Position numbers and translations under genes: made by a program. The notes below the pieces were generated by a model. That model saw only the letters and a list, made by a program, of their open reading frames with translations, had not been told where the DNA came from and made no database searches. A stretch of 64,000 nt of DNA. Origin: Lichenostomus cassidix. Taxonomy: Eukaryota > Chordata > Aves > Passeriformes > Meliphagidae. Positions 49,201 to 61,535 of this stretch are shown piece by piece (the first letter of the stretch is position 1; the number at the start of each line of letters is the position of its first letter). The stretch is taken from positions 107,808,443 through 107,872,442 of the forward strand of contig CM039182.1 in assembly GCA_008360975.2 (NCBI GenBank). Reading direction: 5' to 3'.

Positions 49201-49900
49201 AAGTCCAGGAAAGTCATGATATATTTTACAGTTGATGTGATTAGTAATCTACATGCTATGTAAATGAAGTCATATGGTTTCTTCTGTAGCTATTACAATC
49301 ACCAAGCAAGAAAATAATATGCATAGGTTTCTCTCCCATTCATGCCAGCATCAAGGGGACAAAAAATAGTGCTAAAATTATTCAGTAAAATAATAATAAG
49401 GCACACAAAACTACTTGAGTGTCTCCTTCTCAGTCATTTCAGTGGAGGTTAGCACCAAACCCATGCGTGGGATTACCCCTGTGCTGTACAGGAAAGGTAC
49501 ATTGACTTGGGAACCAGTTTACTCCACCGGCACCCCTTCTTTTGACGTATGATTTTACCTAATTCTAGGGAGCAAAAAAAATCTTGTTCAGTATATAAGC
49601 ATTGAAGCCAATTTTCTTTCATTGAGACAAGGGTCTTGGATGCTTAATTGTTGTGAGGAAAGTAATACATCTAAGGAATACTACCTGATCCATTTGCAAG
49701 ATCCACAGGAATTGGTGAGACTGTAAAGCATATTCACTTACCTGTTTCAAGATTTGGAAGCCTTTGGTTCAAATTTGAGAGAAAACTTGTTTCTTTTTTT
49801 TTTGTCCTACACTAGATTTTTCTTCCCCACGAAATATCCACCACTGTGCTAATTTAAGCTTTTCCTAGCCTATGTCTACACTGAAAAGAAATGTCTTAAT

Positions 49901-52900
49901 TTAGAGTTCAAAAAATGAGTTTATGTACAACACCTATGATTAATTGTAGCCTATTCTCTTCACAATCTCATGCTATGAAGAATGAGAATTTTCCTCACAA
50001 AGAGCTTGCTAAAGAGGCATTATGTTTGTTTTGTTTTGCTTTTTCTTTGTTTGCTTTCTTAATTGATTGGAACAGAGATGGAGGTTTCAGCATGTAATAC
50101 CATTGCAAATCACAGGTAAATTCAATAGCAGATGCTGCTCAGGAGATTCTCTGGAGTATTTGAAGTCTTAGTATAAGAAAAATACTGTGACTAGGAAATA
50201 AAGATCAAACAAAAAGATGCTACATTTTGACACCAGCCATAATCAGGAATGTGCAAATCACTCGAGGTCACTCTCTGTACCATGGCACAATCTCATCTGC
50301 ACCATGAAGGAAGAAATCTCCATAATGTCTATGGCATTTTCCTGGTGCTTCTTCTGAGCTTTGTATTAAAGTGGTGGGCAGATACTGCCTCAGTTTGCAC
50401 TGCATCAGGTTTTAATTTCTGTTAGTTCCTAAGTGTAGGGGTTCAGACAGTAACTCATGCTGCCACCTCCTTCTGGAGCATCAGAATTACAAGATGCATC
50501 AGCTGGCGGGTTAGCTTAGGATAACATGATGAGAGAGTCCATTTATTTATAAAACATTATAAAAGAAAGAGTGAAGTGATAAAGCATCCCTGATTTGTTC
50601 TCTTCCTTTAATGAACCTCAAGATCAAAAGCAATGCCAATGTACTTCAAGTTCATAGTCTATATAGACAGTAAGTGACAGATTCTGCTGCCAGTTGCTAT
50701 TTACTTTGAGCAGTAACTTTTATCTTAGAGGATGCTATTGATGCTGGAATAGTATTTGAGATACTTAAGGATAACAGAATCCTGTATTAATGCAACACTG
50801 TTCCAGATTCAATCTGATTGCTTCTGTTAGTCACTGTGCATGTAATATTTATGTATCCTGTGTAAGAGATAGTAAGGAATTTTAAGGCTTGAAAATCTGG
50901 TTTCAGTTATGCCTTATCTGCAGGATAATCTGCAAAGTTTGCAACAGAACCACTTGTTTCCCTTAGGGCCTGACCAAGCCTATACAGTCTTATCCAAAAA
51001 GCAGCCTCCTTTATATTCTGAAGTGGAGAAGTCTGAGGGTTGCAAGTCCCTGAGCATGTCTGGCCGGCAAAGCATCATCAGAAAGGAATGAACAAGGCCA
51101 GAGTGTTCTGGGTAGCTGAGAACAGGAAGATCTACCTTAAAGAAGTCTCTAGAGAAAGAGGAGGCAAAAACTGACACCTTTGTTATCAATATTAAATCTG
51201 TAAAATTCCCAACACCATGGTATTTTCTGTCTATTTTAAATTTACTAATATAGAGAAGGAAACTGGATGTGAGGGGGAAAAGAAAAGACAATAAAAATAA
51301 ACCTCTAATAATCCTATTTAACTGCTTAGTTGTGAGTTTTTTATTTATATTCGATGCCTGTAATAGAAGGAAACTTGCTTAGCATTCTGAGGAGACACTT
51401 TAGAAATTGTGTTCAATAGTTACTTAGATCTTCCTAAGCAATAATCAATAAAGATTTGTAGCTTATGGAACTGCAACCTGTCTAAAGTGTCTTTATATCT
51501 AATGGAAACCTTTCAAGTCCTGCTACCTAAGCATAGACACCTTCATGTAGCAATAAGGCAGAGGAAAGAATGATTAGCAAATAAAGCAGTCAAATAAGAA
51601 AGTGGGTTTATTTCCTTTCCCATAAAGATCTTGACACAAATTATGTCACATTAAATTTTATCATTTGCATAGTGTTTGCCATATTGACATTTGAGAAAAT
51701 TTACATTATATAAGATGTGGCAATGTAACTTCTAAAAGCTGCTTTACTCCATTTGGAAGTGAAGCATGAAAACTTTGATGGCATACACAGACTCAGAAAT
51801 CCTTTAGACAATGTGGAAGTGCATATCACATCTTTTTTTAAATCAGTGACCAACATTTAGAACTTCAAATTGCATTGGAAGTTTTAATATAAGAGTGAGG
51901 TTGCACGAGGAACTCTCCAGTGTTAGAAAAAAAAAATTATAACAGCAATAATTTGGGTACACAAGCATTTAGAAAGCACAGAGAGCATCACCTGAACAGG
52001 ATGAGCAAACTGTTGTTACTCTTTTGTTTTTTGGTGCATTATTGGAAGGGGGGAGTGCTAGGGTTTTCTTTATTTTTTTTAGTTATTTTTTTCTCTGCTA
52101 TTAATGGACACTCTATACCTCCATCTCTAAATGGCAGGTTGTAGTATAAACGTTTTGAAGAGCTGTCTAGTTTTGCCCATTTCATTGATTATGTGGAGGT
52201 TTACTATAATATTTTTATCCAGTGTAGTTTTGTGTATAGTTGTATAGAGGAAGCTTAAAAATATCTAAGAACTTAGAAACAGATATATTATTTAGCTGCG
52301 TGCTTTACACATCTTATGCTGAATGGAATCTTACAAAATATCCCAGGAGGTATGGAAGAGATGTATTTGTGGTGGATTTAAAAAGGAAACACAAGAGGTC
52401 TATCTTTTCTGAGTTTTCTCAGGATTTAGATGTAGGAAAAAACCTTAGACAGTTCTAAAAATCTGAAAAATAAGTTCAAAAGAATAATTCAAAACTTTTC
52501 ATTCCATTTCAAACTATTTTGTGGGAAGAACATGGGTTTTTTTACAGAATTCAGCCACACCAAACATACAAAAAGTGACAAACATTCCCATTTCTCATTA
52601 ACCTGATAAATCTTGAGGATCTAGGAGATGAATCTTCTTCCAATGCTGGCAGTTTGTTTTATTGAAACAACATGTGAAAGTAAAAAAGATACTCCCGCTG
52701 CTGACTAGCATACATTTATCAAGGTGGTGATATATTCACTGTAATAAAAACTTAGAGGTCAACAGAAGTAATTTGGACCTGTATAGAAATATGTATTTAA
52801 AATTTTAAAAATTAATTTGATTTGGCCTGACATTTGCAGATAGTACTTTGGGTGGTGTTCCTAAATTTTTTAAAATTTTCACCTGTGTCAAAGAAGCAGC

Positions 52901-55900
52901 AAACAGATCTAGTGTTATGTGAGCAAACACAAAAAAATTTCATTGTGAAAGAAAAAAAATCTACAAATAAGATTTATTTTACCCAGCTCTGTTTGACAGA
53001 AGCTGCTTTGTTTGACCTATTTATCTAAGCTTTCTCTGTAGTGAATGCAGCATTTTACTGGACATTCCAAATAAAACTCACCTATGTACTTCAGGAAACT
53101 TTTTCAGAGGGGACGAGTTGCCTTTTGAAGTGTCCTGGCTCTCTCCATCATCTATATAGGGAATCTAAACAATTTAAAAGCTATTAAAAAGCACCAAATT
53201 TATATAAAATGCACTTCTGCCATGCAACTTTCTTGTTCTTTAGGTGAGTAGATCAGAGTGATCTACAATGCACACATAGTATTGTTGTGTACAGTTATTT
53301 GAAAATTTGAACCACATTCTGTGATATCAATGTTTTAAACACTGCTGTAGTTGCTGCTTGTTGTTGGCACAAAGAGAAATCATACGGCCAAAAGAAAACC
53401 ATGCTAGCATGACTTTTACATTTTAGAATTATCTTGTGTATCTGCACAGAACTGTCAAACTATACTTAAGGCAGCACTGTAGAAAACTATACATTACTAT
53501 TCCACCTCCCACAACAAAACAGGCAGACAGGCTCAGAATGACTAAATCACATCAACTAATTTATAAAGGTGAATATTGGGGGGAAACAAAAAAAGCCTGT
53601 TTAGTTTTGAAGCCGAAGAGATGAAAAAATTAAGTTAAGGAAAACCTCTATGTCACTTCTGCATGGCCTGACTACCTTTTTTTTTGTTATTATATAAAAT
53701 CAGGCAACTGCTAAAACAGAGTTCATGAGATTCAAGCAGGCGTGATTTAGACATCAGTTTTACTCATTTTAATTTTTTTTTTTTTTTAACTGTTCGGCAA
53801 TTTGCTTTTGATGTTTATTGAAATAATGTATTTAATGAGCAATCAGGGTACACAAAATGTACTCAAATTTAAAGAATATAAATAAGACAGGGAATTGTAG
53901 TAATTTAGAAACAGTTTTAATAAAGGTTTTATTATTATGCAAATACTTAATTAGAAAAGTAAACTCAGATTGGTTTGTAAACAAGCTAAAGATGATTAAA
54001 AATTATTATAAAAACAGAACATCTGCAAAAAGAATCTGAAAAATACATTGTTAGTATTCTAAAATCTACAGTGAATAAATATTCTGAAAACAGAAATAGT
54101 AACAGAAACTTTGAGATTAAGCTGGACAGTAAGCTATATGATAACAAAGTGCCTACATTGCAATTCAGTTTTAAAAAATCTTCTCCAATAAGCTACTTGA
54201 AGCTGCTAAAGTATCCTTTTTTTTTATTTTAATTTTCCTAATCAGGAGGGAATAACCAGGAAATAATTAACAGAAGTTTCACCTGGATGGTTAGTCTGAA
54301 GAAGGGTAAAGAAAGGTATGATGACTGTTAAAATCATCAAAAGGGCTAGTTAATATCAAACGAAGGTCTGCAATTTTATGGAAGTGATGAAGCTAAGAAG
54401 TCTAAGCCAAAGCTGTTGAAAACCTTCTTGGCTCAAAGAGAATTACTAAGCTATGGAATTTCCTCTTGAAAAACTGTTTAGCTCTCATCATTTCAGTCTA
54501 CAAAATTAGACAAGTGCTGTGTAAAACTTCCTAATTTTCATGAAAGTGGATTCTTCATAATAGAATTTCAATTACCTATTGTGATCTCTTCTTAAGTGTT
54601 GTTAAAGTCATGTATTAGAATCCAAAGACAGAGGCTTGAATTTTATGTCTGTTCAACACCTAAATGCGTTCCCCTACTTTAGGACGTCAATGAAAAAAAC
54701 CCTATTTTTTAATTCCATTTTCGTGTCATTTGAATGGATACCATAGCAGTACTAGTATAAAAAAGTGACTACATCTGAGAATGTGACAGCTAGAAACCTG
54801 CTATACTATAATCACAAATTTAATAAAATCGATATGTACATAGTCATTTATCTTGCAGGAGTTTAGCTGTTTTTCTCATTTTTGTTCGGTTTTTTTGAAG
54901 TAAAGAAATATTGTTTCACTCTGTTGAGTGAAATCCTACAGGAATTTAGTGGAATAAGTATGGCTTCAATAAATGGTATTGTAGAATACTAGTATAGTAT
55001 AATAATATCCTCAAGTCAGTAGAAGACAACTTTTTTTCCCCTTTCTCAACATATACTAAAAAAAGTTAACTACTGCAATAAATCACCTTTTCTCAATATA
55101 GCAAAGCCGATATGTATGAGTCAAATGTATCATAGCAAATGCCATAAAAAATGGTAGCTTGCTCAGGAGACATGATGATTGTATATCTTTCCAGATTCAG
55201 TCTGATTTCTCTCATTCTGGCTTTATAATAAAATAAGCATTTGATTAGAATCTCAAGGGTTTTTTAAAGAAATTTTCTTTTTGTCCACTTTCTGCTTAAT
55301 ATTCCCCAACACTCATTATCAGTGCCTTAGAATTATTTTAAACCAGAAATAAGGCACATGTTGAGAGACATCCAAAGGCAAAAGGCAAATAACTTTTCTA
55401 TTTGACATGGGAGGAGACACACAATATCCACAGCCAGTGTTCATAAAATCACCCTGGTGGCCTTAGCTGCAGTGAATGATATCTTAGACAAAAAGCACAA
55501 TACATTTCTGACTCAAGAGTCTTTTTATTTCAGCTGTTTTTTCTTTATGACTTCAGAACATCCTCAGAAGACATAAGTGTTTCTCGATGGCAATTACGAG
55601 GACTGAAATACAAGAGAGAATTCCAGCCGTCTAACTGAAAACACTTAGATGTAGGCCAGGTTGGTTAGGCTAGATAAAACTAGTCACTGTCTCTCTAGAG
55701 ATACTTGTGGAATCCTTAGAGATTATTGAGGGTACCTACACATCTACTTTATATGGGTTTAGACCAATTTTTAGACAAATGTCATCTAACTTGAGCTATT
55801 TTATTCAAGCAAAAGGTGAAAATTTTCTCTATTTTTATAAAGTTGGGAACTGAGGATTCAAAGATATCTCTACAAATAAAATATTCTGCTATCAGTATAT
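49901..55900. other. Long repeat-poor noncoding stretch, part 2
   Basis: Again no gene, CR1 or LTR recognised. T15 lies at 53773-53787. AT content is high and the short open frames (for example 50909-51091, 52240-52458) have no familiar motifs. Confidence 0.55.
53773..53787. repeat. Poly-T tract (T15)
   Basis: A homopolymer run of 15 T. Confidence 0.85.
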
Positions 55901-56311
55901 AGAATCATAGAATCATAAAATCATTAAGGCTGGAGAAGACCTCTGAGATCATCAAGTTCAACCTTTGACCAAACACCACCTTGACAACTAAACCAAGACT
56001 AAATGCAACATCCCATTGTTTCTTGAGCTCCTCCAGGGGCAGTGCCTCCACCACCTCCCTGGGCATTCCATTCCAATTCCTGACCACTCTTTCAGTGAGG
56101 AAATTTTCCCTAATGTCCAACCTGAACTTCCCCAGCACATCTTGATACCATGTCCTCTTGTCCTGTTGCTGGTTGCCTGGGAGAAAAGGCTCTTCCCCAC
56201 CTGGCTACACCCTCCTTTCAGGCAGTTGTAGAGAGCAATAAGGTCACCCATGAGACTTCTTTTCTCCAGGCTAAACACCCCCAGCTCCCTCAGCCACTCT
56301 TCATATGACTT
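55901..56311 (-). mobile_element. CR1 LINE, 3' fragment
   Basis: The 3' terminus AGAATCATAGAATCATAAAA is at the left, in plus-strand view. The minus strand then reads ORF2 tail sequence in two frames: FSLEKRSLMGDLIALYNCLK (frame 55988-56278) and [19 protein letters not shown] (frame 55905-56138), so one frameshift separates them near 56080-56140. The element is 5'-truncated at about 56311 (CAGCCACTCTTCATATGACT). Confidence 0.95.
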
Positions 56312-58744
56312 ATATAGTTTATTATGTGATTATATACCCAAGTAGAAAAACATTTCCATTTTATTGTTGTGTTTGATTCCAGCCAAGTTAGAATAACTGT
56401 TTTCCTACAGAAGGGCTTTCAAAAGGCTTAATAATTTTGTATGGGTTTTTCAAATGTAGCCCTAGCCTTTGCTAGTCTTTGCTAACTGAGAACATTTTGA
56501 TCTCTGTGGACTTTTTCTACATATTGTATCCTCCTTTTATATTTACAGTTTGCACACAACAGGAATGTGAATATTTCAAGCAAATCTTGTTAAAAGACAC
56601 ATATTTGGATTAGGATACATCACCTTGGAGTGGGGGGGAAAAACTTGAAGAGACAATGATAAAAATAATTTCTAACAGTAAGATTAAACTAAACAAATAC
56701 TGTCTGCAAGGCTGAAGGCATTTAACATGGTAATTTTCTAACAGTTCTTTTTGCAGTGAATATGTATTAGATGAAACATCAGGTTACATAGTTTGTAAGG
56801 GCCAACATTAAATTATTTTAAAAATAGAAAGCCATGAAAACATGAATACAAAAAAATAATCCACTCTGCACAATGAAAAACACTTCCCTTTCTTGCAAGA
56901 AAGCCCTCTGTTTTATTTCACTGTGAGAGATGCAATGACTGCTTTGACCAAGGTTAATTTGATGCAAACAGATTGATAGCCATCACAGAGCCATCAGCAT
57001 TCAAATATGTAAAAGATGGTTAGTAATTTAATGTACCTCTCAGAAAACTGCATCTAAAATAAAAATGCAAACCTTACAAAAGTGTGTGATTTCTAAAACA
57101 AAGAATAGCTCATGTCTAAGATCTCCTTGAGTATGGAATAAATCTTGTTTTCTGGCTGGGAATATTACAATGCTTTTAAATTAAAAAAAAAAAAAGTCAT
57201 CACAGAGTACAATATATTATCAAAGTAGACCTCCCCACCATAACCTCAGACTCTATACATATTATTTTTATTTAAAAAGATTTCTGCACATGTGAGTGTC
57301 CTGCATCATTGTTGAAGAATTTACCCCAAAGAAGTTTTAGCCTCCTGCCTATATTCCTAGTTGATAATAACACAATCATGCTAGCTATATCTAAATCACA
57401 TACTGAATAAGTACCAGTGTTTGAATATTTTGCTCTGAAGCAGAGAGAACAAAACTTTCCTGGAGTTTAGAAATATTATATTGTTTATATATTATTCAGA
57501 AATAATATATAAAAGCATGTGATTAGAAAGTGTATGTATGTAACATGTAGTATCTAGCGACAATAATTATTCCTGAATGTTTCAAGATCTTTTAATATTT
57601 TTACTCTTATTTTTCACAGGTATTTGTACAGAAGAAAGCCTTTTTTTTAAGTGTATGAATAAATGCAGAAAACCAATTTTGGTCTGACAGACAAGAATTT
57701 GACTGATGAGACAATTAAATTGTCACTAAATGGATTTTTTTTTTCATTGCTTGCTGGTTAAGTAATAGCAAAGCCAGAATTTCTTTTAGGCACTGTAGCA
57801 TGGATGGGAATGAGGACAAGGGAACCTATAATAGGTATTATCCTTAGGGAGGAGACATGTTGCAGGGTATTTATCTCATTTGTGTGGTCTGCCATTAAAT
57901 ATCCCTCAGAAAGTGATCCTGAATGCTACATAATGGATTCCAAATGGCTTCTGTTCATGCAAACTAGGAAGATTGGTAACTCATTTTTCAAGACAATCCC
58001 ATATGAAGTCATGATCTTAGTTTGCTTACAAACTGGGAGATCAGATAGTTCCATGATGTCTCAAACTAAAAAGTCAGCAACACTGAGTACAGTTTACAAC
58101 TCTACATGACATTAATATTGACCATTCATGGCATCCACATGCCATTCTAGGGCCAGAACATCATTAAATAAAGAAATTAAAGAAAAAAATTAAAGAAAGA
58201 AATTTACACAATATTCTGGTTGTGTTGGTTGGAAAAGCAAATATCTTGAAGATGGTAATGGCATTTTTCAAATTCAGTTTGTTAGTTTAACAAGTTTTCA
58301 TGTGAATCATAATGTTAAGATACTCAGAATTACCAATTATTTCTACATATTTTGGTCCTTAGCTCAACTCCCATACAGTTTAGTTATTATAGCAAGCATT
58401 TTACTTCTATGGCTGTAATGGATCATGTACCTACAGTATTACACTAGTACCTGGCTATTCTTGTTCAGTTGAATTATTATTCTTAGAAGTTCACTTGAGC
58501 ATTGCACTGATAACAGGAAGCTGTAATAACTGAATACTGCCATTTTATTGATTTTTTTGGTATGATTCAGGAAGAGGAAGCATTCTGTATTTTATATCTG
58601 GAAACAGTGAAATGGCATACAATATAAAGCATTTAAATGTATTGCAAAATGCTGAGGGAAAACAGTGGGTATTTACATCCTTCAAATTAAAAACTTACGA
58701 TGTAATTAAAACCTGAAAAATAATATCACCCACAGAATTAGGGA
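56312..58744. other. Unique AT-rich noncoding DNA
   Basis: No gene recognised. A 101-codon plus-strand frame at 57804-58109 shows no known domain. A perfect 13-bp hairpin lies at 57484-57513. Bases 56925-57075 have the look of a conserved element (GACCAAGGTTAATTTGATGC), but the evidence is thin. Confidence 0.55.
57484..57513. repeat. Perfect 13-bp inverted repeat, 4-nt loop
   Basis: TTTATATATTATT (57484-57496) and AATAATATATAAA (57501-57513) flank CAGA. The all-AT stem makes chance more likely than for the GC-containing hairpins. Confidence 0.85.
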
Positions 58745-59300
58745 AGTCCCTTTGTACTCAGAACTGGTGTGGCCACACCTTGAGTATTGTGTTCAGTTTT
58801 GAACCCCTCATTTATGAGAGAGACTGTGGGTGCTGGAGTGCATCTCTAAAGAGTAACAAAGGGTTCCAAACCTCCAGCAGAAGGGTCTGGAGCACAAATC
58901 TGATGAGGTGCAGTTGAGGGAGCTGGGGGTGTTTAACCTGGAGAAAAGGAGGCTCAGGGGTGACTTGATTACTCTCCACAACTGCCTGAAAGGAGGGTGT
59001 AGCCAGGTGGGGGTCAGTCACTTCTGACAGGTAACAACAGATAGCACTAGAGGAAATGGTCTCACATTTTGCCAGGGAAGGTTTAGAGTGAATATCAAGA
59101 AAAATTTCTTCACCAACAGAGTTGTCAATCATTGGAACAAGCTGCCCGGGGAAGTAATCAAGTCACCATCCCTGGAGGTAATTAAAAGATGTGTAGAGGA
59201 GGCGCTTAGGGACAAAATTTAGTGCTGGGCTTGCTAGTGCTGGGTCAAGATTGGACTTATAGAACTTAAGGGTCTTTTCCAAAGTGAATGATTATATTAT
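58745..59300 (+). mobile_element. CR1 LINE, 3' fragment
   Basis: Landmarks on the plus strand: CACACCTTGAGTATTGTGTT, GAGGGAGCTGGGGGTGTTTA, GAGAAAAGGAGGCTCAGGGG, CTGCCTGAAAGGAGGGTGTA, ATTGGAACAAGCTGCCCGGG. These encode the ORF2 tail ([21 protein letters not shown] and WNKLPREV-type positions) with several frame breaks. The 3' terminal repeats are eroded (AAGTGAATGATTATATTATT). Confidence 0.93.
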
Positions 59301-61065
59301 TCAATATTTGAAATATAATATTTTCTATGGATTCCTATTAAAAATTCCTTATTTTCCTATGATTTGCAAATCTGAGTGGCTTAGCACATGCTGTTTGAGC
59401 TTAATTACTGCGGAGGAAAATATCAAACAGTAAAACATATTCATTCTTCACACTTTAAAAAGTTATTTAGAAGGTTGACATGCTGAACATTCATAAGATT
59501 CAGATCACTAGTGAGACTCAATATTGTATATTTATATTAAACATTACAGTTTTTATAATTTTTAGTTCTATCCCATTGAAAATCCTTAAATTGTATTTGT
59601 TTTATTTGCCTAAAATATCAGACTGAAAAAGATGGAATAAAGAGCTGTCTGGTGGTTCCATCTCAATTTATATTTATTATTGGTTTGTACTCAAAATCTA
59701 CTAATATAATACACAAAAGCAAGAAAAAATATTGTTATTTTATCTTTAAACAGAACAAAAGTCAGCATGTTTTGTAAGTAATCTGAATCACTGTAAATTT
59801 TTTCATAGCATTTTTTTTCACATACTGAAATAATTTATTTTGGGAAGTATCTTCAGCATAGCATGAGATCACTTGAAAACATTAATTTACACCTTTAGTT
59901 TTGGAATTTTGTGTATGTGTGATAGAGAGATAGCAAACTAATTGAGGTAGCAAACTGAACTGTTACAAAATGTGATGTTTCATAAATTACAAAATTTTTT
60001 AGATTATGCAGATGATCTCTCGTATCATTTATTCAAATCCGTGCCAGACTGCAGCTGAAAATTTATTTCCAGTTTCTAACTATTGAAGACCATTTCTCTA
60101 TTTAAATGCAGATCATTACAATTTTTCTGTGGTTCTCAGTGTGGTGCAGCTTATAAGCACTGAATTAGTATCATCAAAATAAGAAAATTGGAAGGAATTA
60201 ACCCGTGGTTTCCATTTGTTCGCTGAATGATCAATATACTCTTCAGTAGTCTCTATCTTTTGAGAGGAACATCTTGTGAAAAAATCTGCTCAGTTGAGAC
60301 AAATTGTAGCAAAGTTTCCATTACAAAGTTTCCCTTGCAAGTTCCATCTTCTAGAGTTTAATTTGTTTGCATATTTTGTTTGACTGAATGAGATCTGAAT
60401 AGTTTACCTTTCAAATAATCAATGGCTTCATTAATCACTCGCTGGTATTCCCTGATGCTTTGAGATTTGAATAGTTTTCAGGAACAAAAATCATTAAATC
60501 TTCATGTTAAACTGCTTTAGCTCATTTTTCACTGAGAAGTCTGGGATATTTTGGCATCTTATATAGTGTTCCTCAGGGTGCTATTGCAGGTTAGTCTAGT
60601 AAATCAGTCTCTGAAAGAAGTCTACATTTTGCAAATTCAAATGGCATTATTTAATTCACTATACACATAATTTGCAAAAACTTGAAGTGGCAAGAACATA
60701 ATAAAATTTCAACTCTCTTGAAGTTGAGGATATGAGATGATGTACCAGTATTAAAAAAAACATTAAACAGTATGTTGCAATGTATCTATATGTTTAATTT
60801 GATTGGATGCTCTTTGGCATGGTTTTGTTCTGGACCAGCTAGCAGTCTTATAAACACCTCATTTGCTTTGGGATTTAGCACAAGCCAGACACTTTTCCAA
60901 AGTCAGACAGAATGTAAGATCCTAATGTGGAGAATAAGGAAAGTCAACGTTGAAGGTATGAGTCTCCTGTGCTGGTTCCTCCCAAGCTCCAGAGAGTGGT
61001 CGTTAGCACATTTAGTTTACAAGTACAGCTGTAGTCCCAGTGGGATCTAGAAATGTAGATTCCTA
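59301..61065. other. Unique AT-rich noncoding DNA
   Basis: No gene or repeat recognised. Confidence 0.6.
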
Positions 61066-61535
61066 CCTTGGTCAGGAGGGCCAAGAAGATGATGAAGGGT
61101 CTGGAGGGGAAGCCTTGTGAGGAATGGCTGAGATCACCTGGTCTGTTCAGCCGGGAGGAGAGGAGACTGAGGGGAGACCTCACCGCAGTTTTCAACTTCC
61201 TCACAAGGGGAAGCAGAGGGGCAGGTACCAATATTTTCACTCTCATAACCAGCGACAGGACTCAAGGAAACAGCATGAAGCTGAGTCAGGGGAGGTTTAG
61301 GTTGAAGGTCAGGAAAAGTTTCTTTCACCCAGAGAGTGGCTGAGCATCGAAACAGTCTCCCCAGGGAAGTTGTCACAGCACCAAACCTGTCAGAGTTCAA
61401 GAAGCATTTGGACAACACTCTCAGGCATATGATGTGATTCTTGGGGTGTCCTGCAAAGAGCCAAGAGTTGGATTTGATGATCCTGCTGGATGCCTTACAA
61501 CTCAGCATGTTACATGACTCTAGGATTCTATGACA
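61066..61535 (+). mobile_element. CR1 LINE, 3' fragment
   Basis: The frame 61068-61343 keeps about 90 codons of the ORF2 tail without a stop, including MMKGLEGKP, LFSREERRLRGDLTAVFNFL, SDRTQGNSMKLSQGRFRL and the KSFF position. This makes it one of the least broken copies here. It is followed by CATCGAAACAGTCTCCCCAG and GTTGTCACAGCACCAAACCT, and it ends ACTCTAGGATTCTATGA. The 5' side is truncated near CCTTGGTCAGGAGGGCC. Confidence 0.95.

Larger units (their letters stand above)
42501..49900. other. Long repeat-poor noncoding stretch, part 1
   Basis: No gene, CR1 end or LTR was recognised. It contains a candidate conserved block at 44920-45127 and a diverged 22-bp tandem pair at 46176-46222. 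Open frames at 44050-44435, 46463-46808 and elsewhere have no familiar motifs. Confidence 0.55.

Noticed and set aside
57804..58109. A 101-codon plus-strand frame
   Set aside because: No known motif, no splice or promoter signals, and a length expected by chance in 64 kb.
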